Source of the DNA: an uncultured Lachnospiraceae bacterium
GTDB taxonomy: Bacteria > Bacillota > Clostridia > Lachnospirales > Lachnospiraceae
Length of the DNA: 38,253 bases
Assembly: GCA_947575805.1 (NCBI GenBank)
Contig: CANPOY010000028.1
Span: 1-38,253, forward strand
Direction of reading: 5' to 3'
Shown here: positions 8,335-16,406 of the stretch, piece after piece
Layout of the letters: each line of letters begins with the position of its first letter
Position numbering within the stretch: position 1 is the stretch's first letter
Program-made: the position numbers and the translations under genes
The notes under the pieces: model-generated
What the model saw: the letters and a program-made list of their open reading frames with translations, nothing else
Databases searched by the model: none
Told to the model about the DNA's origin: nothing

Positions 8335-10146
8335 ATGGCGGAGGAATTAAAAAGCAGGAAAGACATACCGGAGGAGCTGACCTGGGATTTGTCCCAGATT
8401 TATGCCACGGAAGCGGACATGTTCCGGGATGCGGAGGAGATGAAACGGCTGGCAGGGCATATTGCGGAGACCTATCAGGGAAAGCTGGACACGCCGGAGC
8501 GGATCGAGGCCTGCCTCACCGAGTACCGCAGGCTGAGAGAGCTTAAGGATCTGGTGGGATCTTACTGCAGCCTGGCGGTGGAGGTGGACTATTATGACGA
8601 GCACAACCAGCAGCGCATGGGAAAAATCAACCGCATGGGGGATGAAATCAACAGCAGATTAAGCTTTGTGCAAAGCGAGATCATGGAGCAGCCGGATGAA
8701 GTCATCCGGGGCGCGATCGAAATCAGCAGCGGGAATAAGTGCTATCTGCAGGCTATTTTGCGGGCGAAGCCCCACAGGCTGCATCCGGAGGCGGAGCGGG
8801 TGGTATCCGCACTGGGGCAGAGCATCTACATGGCGCCTTACGAAATCTATAATATTGCGAAGCTGGCGGATATAAAATTTGATGCCTTTACGGTAGACGG
8901 CAAAGAATACCCGCTGGGCTACTCCTTATTCGAGGACGACTACGAGTACGAGCCGGACACGGCGGTGCGCCGTGCCGCCTTTGACGCTTTTTCCCGTAAG
9001 ATCAGAGAGTATGAAAATGTGACGGCTGCGGCCTACAATACCAATGTCCAGACGGAAAAGGTGATGGCAAGGCTCAAGGGCTTTGACTCCGTGTTCGATT
9101 ATCTGCTTTTCGATCAGGAAGTAAGCAGGGAGCTGTATGATCGCCAGATCGATCTGATTACGGAAAAGCTGGCGCCTCATATGAGAAAATATGCGAAGCT
9201 GATTCAGAGGATCCACCATCTGGACAAGATGACCTACGCGGACTTAAAGCTTCCCGTGGATCCCGGGTATGCGCCGGAGGTTACCATTGAGGGCTCACGG
9301 AATTATATAGAGAAGGGCCTGGCCGTTCTGGGCGAAGAGTACGGAGAAATGGTCCGCACGGCTTACCGGGAGCGCTGGGTGGACTTTGCCCAGAATAAAG
9401 GGAAATGTACGGGGGGTTTTTGCGCCAGCCCGTACGGAAGCCATTCTTATATACTGATGAGCTGGAACAACAAGATGTCGGATGTGTTCACCCTGGCCCA
9501 TGAGCTGGGGCATGCCGGGCATTTCAGGATCTGCAACAGTACGCAGTCGGTTTTTGACACGGAGGTGTCAACGTATTTTGTAGAGGCGCCGTCCACCATG
9601 AACGAGCTGTTAATGGCGCATTATCTGATGAAGACCAGTGAAGATAAGCGTTTTCGGCGCTGGGTGCTGTCCTGCATGGTCGGCAATACCTATTACCATA
9701 ATTTCGTAACGCATCTGCTGGAGGCGGCCTATCAGCGGGAGGTATACAGGCTGGTGGACGCGGGAGAGAGTGTTCAGGCACAGCGGCTGAGCGGTATTAT
9801 GCGGGATACTCTGGAGAAATTCTGGGGAGATGCGGTGGAGATCAGTGAGGGTGCAGAGCTGACATGGATGCGCCAGCCTCATTATTATATGGGACTGTAT
9901 TCCTATACCTACAGCGCAGGGCTTACCGTTGCTACCCAGGTGTGCAAACGACTGGAGAGCGAGGGGGAGGCAGTAGCGGAAGACTGGAAAAAGGTGCTTG
10001 CAGCAGGCAGTACCCTGGATCCTGTGGGTCTTGCGGCACTGGCGGGAATTGATATTACCACGGATGCACCGCTGTTGGATACGATAGAAACCATCGGTTC
10101 CATGATCGATGAAATCTGTGCGCTGACGGAGGAGTTGGGGGAATGA
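8335..10146 (+). CDS. pepF: Oligoendopeptidase F (M3 family zinc peptidase)
   Basis: From the ATG at 8335 the protein has 603 residues, the usual length. It belongs to the cytoplasmic M3B peptidases that cut short peptides. The zinc site HELGH spans H389 to H393, and a FVEAPSTMNE segment downstream supplies the third ligand glutamate. The family's C-terminal YYMGLYSYTYSAGL block is present. The AGAGG just before 8335 and the resulting N-terminus (MAEELKSRKDIPEE) favour this start over the in-frame ATG at 8323, which would add four residues. The gene is a single unit behind its own promoter and ends in a shared hairpin region with the convergent DUF4317 gene. Confidence 0.95.
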   Translation: MAEELKSRKDIPEELTWDLSQIYATEADMFRDAEEMKRLAGHIAETYQGKLDTPERIEACLTEYRRLRELKDLVGSYCSLAVEVDYYDEHNQQRMGKINRMGDEINSRLSFVQSEIMEQPDEVIRGAIEISSGNKCYLQAILRAKPHRLHPEAERVVSALGQSIYMAPYEIYNIAKLADIKFDAFTVDGKEYPLGYSLFEDDYEYEPDTAVRRAAFDAFSRKIREYENVTAAAYNTNVQTEKVMARLKGFDSVFDYLLFDQEVSRELYDRQIDLITEKLAPHMRKYAKLIQRIHHLDKMTYADLKLPVDPGYAPEVTIEGSRNYIEKGLAVLGEEYGEMVRTAYRERWVDFAQNKGKCTGGFCASPYGSHSYILMSWNNKMSDVFTLAHELGHAGHFRICNSTQSVFDTEVSTYFVEAPSTMNELLMAHYLMKTSEDKRFRRWVLSCMVGNTYYHNFVTHLLEAAYQREVYRLVDAGESVQAQRLSGIMRDTLEKFWGDAVEISEGAELTWMRQPHYYMGLYSYTYSAGLTVATQVCKRLESEGEAVAEDWKKVLAAGSTLDPVGLAALAGIDITTDAPLLDTIETIGSMIDEICALTEELGE

Positions 10147-10224
10147 GGGAAACGGGAGACCATCAACCCTGTCACCTGCCCCGACGATCCTGACGTAAAT
10201 GTATTCCGGGTGGAAGATACTATT

Positions 10225-10269
10225 CAGGGAAGAGGACGAAGAGTGCATTACTCTTCGTCCTCTTCCCTG
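10225..10269. terminator. 20-bp perfect inverted repeat at a convergent gene junction
   Basis: The arms 10225-10244 and 10250-10269 are perfectly complementary over 20 bp with a 5-base loop. No T-run follows on either strand, so this is not a textbook intrinsic terminator. The right arm lies inside the end of the DUF4317 gene, encoding its acidic C-terminus, and the loop overlaps that gene's stop. It may act as a two-way terminator or transcript stabiliser for pepF and the DUF4317 gene. Confidence 0.6.
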
Positions 10270-11417
10270 TGCGCATCGGGGGCGCACGCTTCGCCCCCGG
10301 GGCGTACGGTGATGCCGTTGACAACGACGCCGCCGTCCAGTCGGATCACCAGGCACTGCTGTCCGCCGATATTACGGGTCTCGATCAGGTCGGTGCGGTC
10401 GGGGCTGATCTTGATGACCACATCCGGTGTCTTGACTTCGAAGGTGCGGGTGTTCATAACATTGCTGGCCAGCAGAGAGGCAGTCTCCCCTGCGGTTTCG
10501 TCGTAGCGGGAGTCGAAGGTTTCCAGCTTCTCGTTGGAGACGCCGCTGCCCGCCAGAATACTCTTGACTTCCCTTCTGTCCAGAACCAGGGGCTCCGGTT
10601 CTTCCTTGTGCTCTTCCGCCATTTCGGCGAGCTTGTCATGAATGTTTTTTACGGTTTCAATGTCACAGTCCTCTCCGAGGGTTTCTTCGATCAGGGTCTG
10701 GAAGGTTTCCATCTGGCTGCCTGCGGACAGGGGCAGAGGACAGCCCAGAAGCTCGGCCACAAAACCGTCCTTTAATTCCTCGGGATCTTTGGAATAGTAG
10801 AGAGTGCTGTGGATGTTGCTGCTGCGGTCCGTAAATGCGGGGAAGAGGAAGCCTGTGTCGGGAAGCCCCACCACCCAGTCGCGGACGCGGTTCTGGAAAG
10901 TGTTTTCCGCGGCGTTGTAGGACAGGCCGGGTTTCGACAGCTCTACAGGGCAGATGCAGGTGAGTATGTATTCGTAGATCTCATCGGAGGCATCCTCCAT
11001 CTCTATCCCGTCTGTGGCGCGCCCGGGTACGTCGTAGACATCGTGGATTACCAGAATCAGATAGTTGCCGACAAATTCATAGTTGGCGATAATTTTATCG
11101 TAAAATTCCTCCAGCAGGGCATCATCCTTAAGCTTGCTGTCCCGGAGGCGAAGCAGAAATTCCTGTGTCCCCCCCTCTTCCTCGCTGTTTAAAGGAAAGT
11201 CCAGGGTCAGCAGGTTTTTGCCGGGAGTACCGGACAAGGCCTTGCGCAGGATTTCAAAGTATTTGAACATCTCTTCCTCGGGCAGTGCCAGGAAGGCCTG
11301 CTTTAATTCGGTCTTTTTATTCTTTTCGCCGTCCACATAGCAGCCGCAGATGCGGGTGATGGAGCAGTTTTTTGGAGTGAGCAGTTTTTTCAGTTCGGAA
11401 ATTTCCTGTTTCGTCAT
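10248..11417 (-). CDS. DUF4317 family protein, function unknown
   Basis: From the ATG at 11417 the protein has 389 residues beginning MTKQEISELKKLLTPKNCSI, the recognised start of DUF4317 proteins in Clostridia. An AGAGG site lies about eight bases upstream. The open frame extends 17 codons further but without a ribosome site, and that extension looks non-native. There is no signal peptide or membrane helix; the protein looks soluble with an acidic C-terminus (EEDEE). No catalytic motif is evident. The family has no established function, and the neighbours (pepF and mscL) each have their own promoter, so context gives no clue. Confidence 0.85.
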   Translation of the reverse strand: MTKQEISELKKLLTPKNCSITRICGCYVDGEKNKKTELKQAFLALPEEEMFKYFEILRKALSGTPGKNLLTLDFPLNSEEEGGTQEFLLRLRDSKLKDDALLEEFYDKIIANYEFVGNYLILVIHDVYDVPGRATDGIEMEDASDEIYEYILTCICPVELSKPGLSYNAAENTFQNRVRDWVVGLPDTGFLFPAFTDRSSNIHSTLYYSKDPEELKDGFVAELLGCPLPLSAGSQMETFQTLIEETLGEDCDIETVKNIHDKLAEMAEEHKEEPEPLVLDRREVKSILAGSGVSNEKLETFDSRYDETAGETASLLASNVMNTRTFEVKTPDVVIKISPDRTDLIETRNIGGQQCLVIRLDGGVVVNGITVRPGGEACAPDAHREEDEE

Positions 11418-11497
11418 GGGATATACCTCTTTCTGTATTTTGCCGGGACGCTGCCGCCAGGCCGGCACCTGTCGTTTTGGATTCCGGCAGCAGAATT

Positions 11498-11527
11498 ATT
11501 GTACCACACATGGAAGAAAAATGACAA
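11498..11527 (-). promoter_or_regulatory. Possible promoter of the DUF4317 gene
   Basis: On the minus strand TTGTCA (11527-11522) and TACAAT (11503-11498) are 18 bp apart, about 80 bases before the start codon. The rest of 11418-11637 holds nothing else I recognise. Confidence 0.45.
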
Positions 11528-11637
11528 GCCGCCGGCTTTGTTCGGAGGGAAACTTTTTCGGCAGCCTGCAACGGCCTGCAGCATTCGGCTCAGCCGTGAC
11601 AACATGGACGGAATCAGAACCAAAATCAGTCATTGTA

Positions 11638-11666
11638 TTGAAGTATGGCTGAATTTAGGGTACAAT
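11638..11666 (+). promoter_or_regulatory. Probable promoter of mscL
   Basis: TTGAAG (11638-11643) and TACAAT (11661-11666) have a 17-bp spacer, giving a leader of about 60 bases before mscL. Confidence 0.55.
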
Positions 11667-11732
11667 ATTGGCATAAGGCAGATTGGTACGTTAAGTATCA
11701 TACATAAAAATGAAAGAAAGGACAGGCTGCAG

Positions 11733-12185
11733 ATGAGTAAGGGAAAAGATAAGGGCTTTATTGCGGAATTCAGAAAATTTATCACCAGAGGAAATGTAAT
11801 GGATATGGCAGTGGGTGTGATCGTGGGAGGGGCGTTTACCGCTATCGTAACGTCTCTGAACCAGGATATACTGACTCCCATTCTTGCTGTTTTCGGCGGG
11901 ACGGATTTCAGCTATCTGACGGTGGCTCTGGGGAAGGGTGAAGATGCACCTGTGCTGAATTACGGTAATTTCATTACGGCGATCATCAATTTCCTGATTA
12001 CGGCGCTGGTAATTTTCCTGTTGGTCAAGCTGATCAACAAGGTCAGTGACAGGCTGAGCCATAAGGAAGAGGAAAAGCCTGCGGCAGCCAGTACGAAAAA
12101 ATGTCCTTTCTGCAAGAGTGAGATTGCCATAGATGCGACAAGATGTCCCCACTGTACCTCGAAGCTGGACGAGGAGCAGCAGTAG
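11733..12185 (+). CDS. mscL: Large-conductance mechanosensitive channel with C-terminal zinc ribbon
   Basis: The protein has 150 residues. The first 105 or so match MscL: the amphipathic N-terminus FIAEFRKFITRGNVMDMAVG, the first helix with GVIVGGAFTAIVTSL, and a second helix (about 74-95) followed by a charged region. MscL opens under membrane tension to release solutes during osmotic downshock. The C-terminus adds a ribbon with CPFC and CPHC pairs ten residues apart, likely to bind zinc. The start at 11733 gives the family's N-terminus; an open frame reaching back to 11499 has no such support. The TPR lipoprotein gene follows after 110 bp. Confidence 0.95.
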   Translation: MSKGKDKGFIAEFRKFITRGNVMDMAVGVIVGGAFTAIVTSLNQDILTPILAVFGGTDFSYLTVALGKGEDAPVLNYGNFITAIINFLITALVIFLLVKLINKVSDRLSHKEEEKPAAASTKKCPFCKSEIAIDATRCPHCTSKLDEEQQ

Positions 12186-12295
12186 CGCGGAACCGGATCA
12201 TCCGTCCGGGGGGCTGTGCGCGAACTGATGAAGACGGAAAAGGGCGGTCTGTGCCGCCCACGGAAACACGTATAGAAAAAGCGGGGACAAATGAA

Positions 12296-13348
12296 ATGAC
12301 CCAGAGTAAATCATGGAAAAAGTATATATATACGGGAATGTGTCTTGTGCTGCTCGGCCTGTTCACGGGCTGCGGCGGCGCCGGAGGAAGGACTGCAAAC
12401 GCCACGAAGCTGATTGAGTCCCTTGATTATGAAGGGGCGCTGGTGGAGCTGGCCGCGGCGGAGGAAGCCGGAGAGAATCAGAGACTGATTGAACGCGCCA
12501 GGGGCATCGCTTATATGGGGCTTACCGATTACGGTCAGGCGGCGGATGCTTTTCTGAGATCTCTGGCCCAGAGCAACGGTTTTGTACAAAGTATAGATTT
12601 TGATACCAATTATTATCTTGCCGCTGCCTATACCAAGGACGGACGTTACAGTGATGCGGAGGTAACATACAATGCCATCATTGCCCTGCATCCGGAGGCG
12701 GAAGCTTATTTTCTGCGGGGAAACGCGAGGATGAATCTGGGAGATTTCCAGGGGGCAAAGGAAGATTTTAACAGAGTGTTGTCCATGGATTCCGGGAATT
12801 ATGACCGGCTGATAGAAATATATGAGATCCTGGCGTATTTCGGTTACCGGGAGGACGGGCAGGAGTACCTGCAGACTGCGCTTTCGGCGGGTGACAAAAA
12901 GATGGATAATTATTCCCGGGGCCGCATTTACTACTATCAGGGAGAATATCAAAAGGCGTGTCTTGCCCTGGAAGAAGCCAGAGGAGAGGGCAGAGCCGAA
13001 AGCTATCTCTATCTTGGGCGGGCTTATGAGGCCACCGGAGATTATAACTATGCCGCCAGCGTGTACAGCAGTTATCTTGCGCAATATGAGGAAAATGCGG
13101 AAGTGTATAATCAACTGGGGCTCTGCGAAATGGCGAAGGGAGAGTTTAACGAGGCTCTGGCAGCGTTCCAGGCGGGGATGCAGATGGGTAACAGCAGGAT
13201 GATGCAGACTCTGTCTTTTAACGAGATAGCGGCTTATGAATATCTGGGCGAGTTTGAACGCGCTTATGTGCTGATAAATAATTACTTAAAAAATTATCCC
13301 GATGACCAGCAGGCCAGAAGAGAATATGACTTCCTGTCAACGAGATAG
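12296..13348 (+). CDS. TPR-repeat lipoprotein
   Basis: The protein has 350 residues. A signal peptide with a lipobox, FTG-C, places the lipidated cysteine at C26, so the mature protein is anchored outside the membrane. Nearly all of the rest is helical repeats of TPR type, clearest in AYFLRGNARMNLGDFQGAKE, YLYLGRAYEATGDYNYAAS and VYNQLGLCEMAKGEFNEALA. TPR domains bind partner proteins, which suggests a scaffold in the envelope. A GGGGA site precedes the ATG at 12296. The ATG at 12291 reads into a stop at once. Its last 12 bases overlap the 3' end of the convergent XRE gene. Confidence 0.88.
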   Translation: MTQSKSWKKYIYTGMCLVLLGLFTGCGGAGGRTANATKLIESLDYEGALVELAAAEEAGENQRLIERARGIAYMGLTDYGQAADAFLRSLAQSNGFVQSIDFDTNYYLAAAYTKDGRYSDAEVTYNAIIALHPEAEAYFLRGNARMNLGDFQGAKEDFNRVLSMDSGNYDRLIEIYEILAYFGYREDGQEYLQTALSAGDKKMDNYSRGRIYYYQGEYQKACLALEEARGEGRAESYLYLGRAYEATGDYNYAASVYSSYLAQYEENAEVYNQLGLCEMAKGEFNEALAAFQAGMQMGNSRMMQTLSFNEIAAYEYLGEFERAYVLINNYLKNYPDDQQARREYDFLSTR

Positions 13349-13684
13349 TTTATCCTTCAGATATTTGGCATAATCCATGAGGTGGTTTACGGTGCTGCTG
13401 TCGAAGGTGAGCACCGTATTCAGCATATCTGTCACTGTATATTCATCGGAGATCTGCCGATTCAGCACCTTGGAGTCACCGCGGTAAGCAGTGCGTCCCA
13501 GCAGATAATCCGTGGTCACGTCAAAATAGTCGGCCAATTTACAGAGCGTCGCCAGATCGGGGGAATGAACGTTGTTCTCGTAATTGGAAACAGTACCCAC
13601 GGATACTCTGAGGTAAGTGGCAATTTCCTTTTGGCCCACATCCCGCTCCTTTCTAAGCTGAGCAAGAATCGCTCCTGTCGTCAT
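13337..13684 (-). CDS. XRE-family helix-turn-helix regulator
   Basis: The protein has 115 residues. Residues 4-62 form a Cro/CI-type helix-turn-helix domain: LAQLRKERDVGQKEIATYL, then SVGTVSNYENNVHSPDLATL and the closing DVTTDYLLG. The remaining 50 residues are helical, perhaps for dimerisation. A strong AAAGGAG site stands nine bases before the ATG. Its 3' end overlaps the TPR lipoprotein gene by 12 bases on the opposite strand. An inverted repeat about 90-120 bases upstream (13770-13802) could be its operator. Targets are unknown. Confidence 0.9.
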   Translation of the reverse strand: MTTGAILAQLRKERDVGQKEIATYLRVSVGTVSNYENNVHSPDLATLCKLADYFDVTTDYLLGRTAYRGDSKVLNRQISDEYTVTDMLNTVLTFDSSTVNHLMDYAKYLKDKLSR

Positions 13685-13769
13685 GTATTTCTATCTCCTT
13701 TTCTGCCGTACTTTTCAAGACTTATTTTATATCTTTTTACAGTTCGAGAAATATGATTTCAGATAGTCA

Positions 13770-13802
13770 ATAAATTATGCGCACATAGAACAAATAATTT
13801 AT
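13770..13802. promoter_or_regulatory. 9-bp inverted repeat between the XRE gene and nrdD
   Basis: ATAAATTAT (13770-13778) and ATAATTTAT (13794-13802) are exact complements separated by 15 bases. It lies upstream of the divergent XRE gene and could be its operator. It is AT-rich, so chance is possible. Confidence 0.35.
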
Positions 13803-13875
13803 GAATCGTGGAACGGACCTGGGTCTGCAGAACCGCGTGCTTTGACTGGAACTATTGAGGTTTTTGTACAGGAAT

Positions 13876-13923
13876 ACACTATATATAAGACCTTGCGGAA
13901 AAACAGACTACCATATCTTGTAT
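13876..13923 (+). promoter_or_regulatory. Probable tandem NrdR boxes upstream of nrdD
   Basis: ACACTATATATAAGAC (13876-13891) matches the NrdR box consensus at 12 of 16 positions by my count. CTACCATATCTTGTAT (13908-13923) matches at 11 of 16, including most of the central core. The starts are 32 bp apart, about three helical turns, which is the spacing known for paired NrdR boxes. They lie just upstream of the nrdD promoter. NrdR is the ATP/dATP-sensing repressor of ribonucleotide reductase genes. Confidence 0.5.
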
Positions 13924-13929
13924 TTTTCG

Positions 13930-13958
13930 TTGACTTGCAATCTGCGTAATGATATAAT
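13930..13958 (+). promoter_or_regulatory. Promoter of nrdD
   Basis: TTGACT (13930-13935) and a perfect TATAAT (13953-13958) have a 17-bp spacer. The start codon follows 46 bases later behind a GGGGG stretch. The rest of the 320-base gap from 13685 holds only the operator candidates listed separately. Confidence 0.75.
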
Positions 13959-14004
13959 GTAACAGCACGGTTTATTTCAGTGAAAATACTCAGGGGGTTC
14001 TTTC

Positions 14005-16392
14005 ATGCAGGTAATCAGGAGAAACGGAGAGAGGGCGGATTTCACGCTGACGAAAATCAATGATGCCATTATGAAGGCGTTTCATGCCACACAGATGAGC
14101 TACACAAACGATATTATTGATTTGCTTGCGCTGCGTGTGACGGCTGATTTTCAGGATAAGGTTAAGAATGACGAAATCCATGTGGAGGATATTCAGGACA
14201 GCGTGGAGCGGGTCCTGGGACAGGCCGGTTACGAGGAAGTGGCCAAGGCCTATATCCTGTACCGCAAACAGCGGGAAAAGATGCGCGCCATGACGTCCAC
14301 GATCCTGGATTATAAAGAGGTGGTAAACGGTTATGTAAAGGTGGAGGACTGGCGGGTTAAGGAAAATTCCACCGTTACCTACTCGGTGGGGGGCCTGATC
14401 TTAAGCAATTCCGGTGCGGTCACCGCCAATTACTGGCTGTCCGAGATTTATGACGGAGAGATTGCCGAAGCGCACAGAAATGCAGACATTCATATTCACG
14501 ACCTTTCCATGCTTACCGGGTACTGTGCGGGGTGGTCGTTAAAGCAGCTGATCCGGGAAGGGCTGGGAGGCATTACGGGAAAGATTACCTCCGCTCCGGC
14601 AAGGCATCTTTCGGTACTCTGTAACCAGATGGTGAATTTCCTGGGTATCATGCAGAATGAGTGGGCAGGTGCCCAGGCATTTTCCTCTTTTGACACATAT
14701 CTTGCCCCTTTTGTCAAAGCGGATCAATTACGGTATGACGAGGTGAAAAAGTGCATTGAGGCTTTCGTATACGGCGTGAATACCCCCAGCCGCTGGGGCA
14801 CCCAGGCTCCTTTTTCCAATATTACGCTGGACTGGACAGTGCCGGATGACCTCGCTGAGCTGCCGGCAATCGTCGGTGGCAGGGAGATGAATTTTAAATA
14901 TAAGGACTGCAAGCCGGAGATGGATATGGTTAACAAGGCTTTTATTGAAACCATGATCGAGGGGGATGCCAACGGCAGAGGGTTCCAGTATCCGATTCCC
15001 ACTTATTCCATTACAAAGGACTTTGACTGGTCCGACACGGAAAATAACAGGCTTTTGTTTGAAATGACGTCCAAGTACGGGACACCTTACTTTTCCAATT
15101 ATATCAATTCCGATATGGAGCCCAGCGACGTGCGGAGTATGTGCTGCCGCCTGCGTCTTGATTTAAGGGAGCTGCGAAAGAAAACAGGGGGATTCTTCGG
15201 CTCCGGCGAGAGCACAGGCAGTGTAGGCGTTGTTACGATCAACCTGCCGCGGATTGCTTATCTGTCTTCGGACGAAAATGATTTCTTTGTAAGGCTGAAT
15301 CATATGATGGATATAGCGGCGCGTTCGTTAAAGATCAAGAGAGACGTTATTTCCCGGCTGCTGGAAGAGGGGCTGTATCCTTATACAAAGCGTTACCTGG
15401 GATCCTTTGAGAATCATTTTTCCACCATCGGGCTGATCGGCATGAACGAGGCGGGTTTAAATGCAAACTGGCTCAGGGCCGGTATGGGCAGCGGGAAGAC
15501 GCAGGAATTTGCCAAAAAGGTTCTCAACCATATGAGGAACCGCCTTTCGGATTACCAGGAGCAGTATGGAGATCTGTATAATCTGGAGGCGACCCCTGCG
15601 GAGAGCACTACGTATCGTCTGGCAAAGCATGACAAGAAGCGATGGCCTGCGATCAAGACAGCGGGGAACCAGGGGGATACCCCGTATTATACCAATTCCT
15701 CCCATCTGCCGGTAGATTACACTGTGGATATTTTCGATGCCCTGGATATTCAGGACGAGCTGCAGACCCTGTATACCTCAGGAACCGTGTTCCACGCATT
15801 TCTGGGGGAGAAGCTTCCGGATTGGAAGGCGGCGGCATCCCTTGTGCGCAAGATTGCGGAGAATTACAGACTGCCTTATTATACCCTGTCACCTACCTAT
15901 TCCATCTGCAGGACGCACGGATATATTGCGGGAGAGGTAAAGACCTGTCCTCACTGCGGGGCGGGGACGGAGGTTTACAGCAGGATCACGGGGTATTACC
16001 GACCGGTGCAGAACTGGAATGACGGCAAGCTGCAGGAGTATGCAAACCGCGCGGAATACAATATAGAGCAGTCCGTCTTAAAGCGTCCGTCCAGAAAGGC
16101 GGCGGCTTTATCTGACTTTGCAGAGGGTTCCCGGGCGGAGGCAGAACAGCCCCGGGACGTCAAGTATTTGTTTACCACCAGCACCTGCCCTAACTGCAGG
16201 CTGGCGAAGGAATATTTAAAGGACGTGCGTTATGTGGTTGTAGACGCCGAGGAGAATACGGATCTGGCCGTACGCTACGGTGTGATGCAGGCGCCGACCC
16301 TGGTAGTGGTAAACGGGGACAGCCAGAAGCGGTATGTCAATGCGTCCAATATCAAAAAATATGCGGAACAGCTGAGCGGGATGTCAGTGTGA
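14005..16392 (+). CDS. nrdD: Anaerobic (class III) ribonucleoside-triphosphate reductase with fused redox domain
   Basis: The protein has 795 residues. It makes deoxynucleotides by glycyl-radical chemistry without oxygen. Residues 1-90 are an ATP-cone regulatory domain. The catalytic barrel includes the MCCRLRLDLRE segment with its active-site cysteines. A zinc site is formed by C635, H638, C648 and C651. The radical glycine is G663 in RITGYYRPVQ. After a linker, residues 717-795 form a thioredoxin/glutaredoxin-like domain with a C728-PN-C731 pair and an APTLVV segment holding the cis-proline. This domain probably supplies electrons in cis. The activating enzyme gene nrdG does not follow; pyrF does, overlapping the end by its open frame. 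Confidence 0.95.
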   Translation: MQVIRRNGERADFTLTKINDAIMKAFHATQMSYTNDIIDLLALRVTADFQDKVKNDEIHVEDIQDSVERVLGQAGYEEVAKAYILYRKQREKMRAMTSTILDYKEVVNGYVKVEDWRVKENSTVTYSVGGLILSNSGAVTANYWLSEIYDGEIAEAHRNADIHIHDLSMLTGYCAGWSLKQLIREGLGGITGKITSAPARHLSVLCNQMVNFLGIMQNEWAGAQAFSSFDTYLAPFVKADQLRYDEVKKCIEAFVYGVNTPSRWGTQAPFSNITLDWTVPDDLAELPAIVGGREMNFKYKDCKPEMDMVNKAFIETMIEGDANGRGFQYPIPTYSITKDFDWSDTENNRLLFEMTSKYGTPYFSNYINSDMEPSDVRSMCCRLRLDLRELRKKTGGFFGSGESTGSVGVVTINLPRIAYLSSDENDFFVRLNHMMDIAARSLKIKRDVISRLLEEGLYPYTKRYLGSFENHFSTIGLIGMNEAGLNANWLRAGMGSGKTQEFAKKVLNHMRNRLSDYQEQYGDLYNLEATPAESTTYRLAKHDKKRWPAIKTAGNQGDTPYYTNSSHLPVDYTVDIFDALDIQDELQTLYTSGTVFHAFLGEKLPDWKAAASLVRKIAENYRLPYYTLSPTYSICRTHGYIAGEVKTCPHCGAGTEVYSRITGYYRPVQNWNDGKLQEYANRAEYNIEQSVLKRPSRKAAALSDFAEGSRAEAEQPRDVKYLFTTSTCPNCRLAKEYLKDVRYVVVDAEENTDLAVRYGVMQAPTLVVVNGDSQKRYVNASNIKKYAEQLSGMSV

Positions 16393-16406
16393 AAGGACAA
16401 ATCAGT

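Noticed and set aside
11418..11468. 17-codon N-terminal extension of the DUF4317 protein
   Set aside because: The family start MTKQEISELKK and the AGAGG site both point to 11417.
12242..12259. GGGCGG/CCGCCC hairpin between mscL and the TPR gene
   Set aside because: The stem has only 6 bp and no T-run, so I do not call it a terminator.
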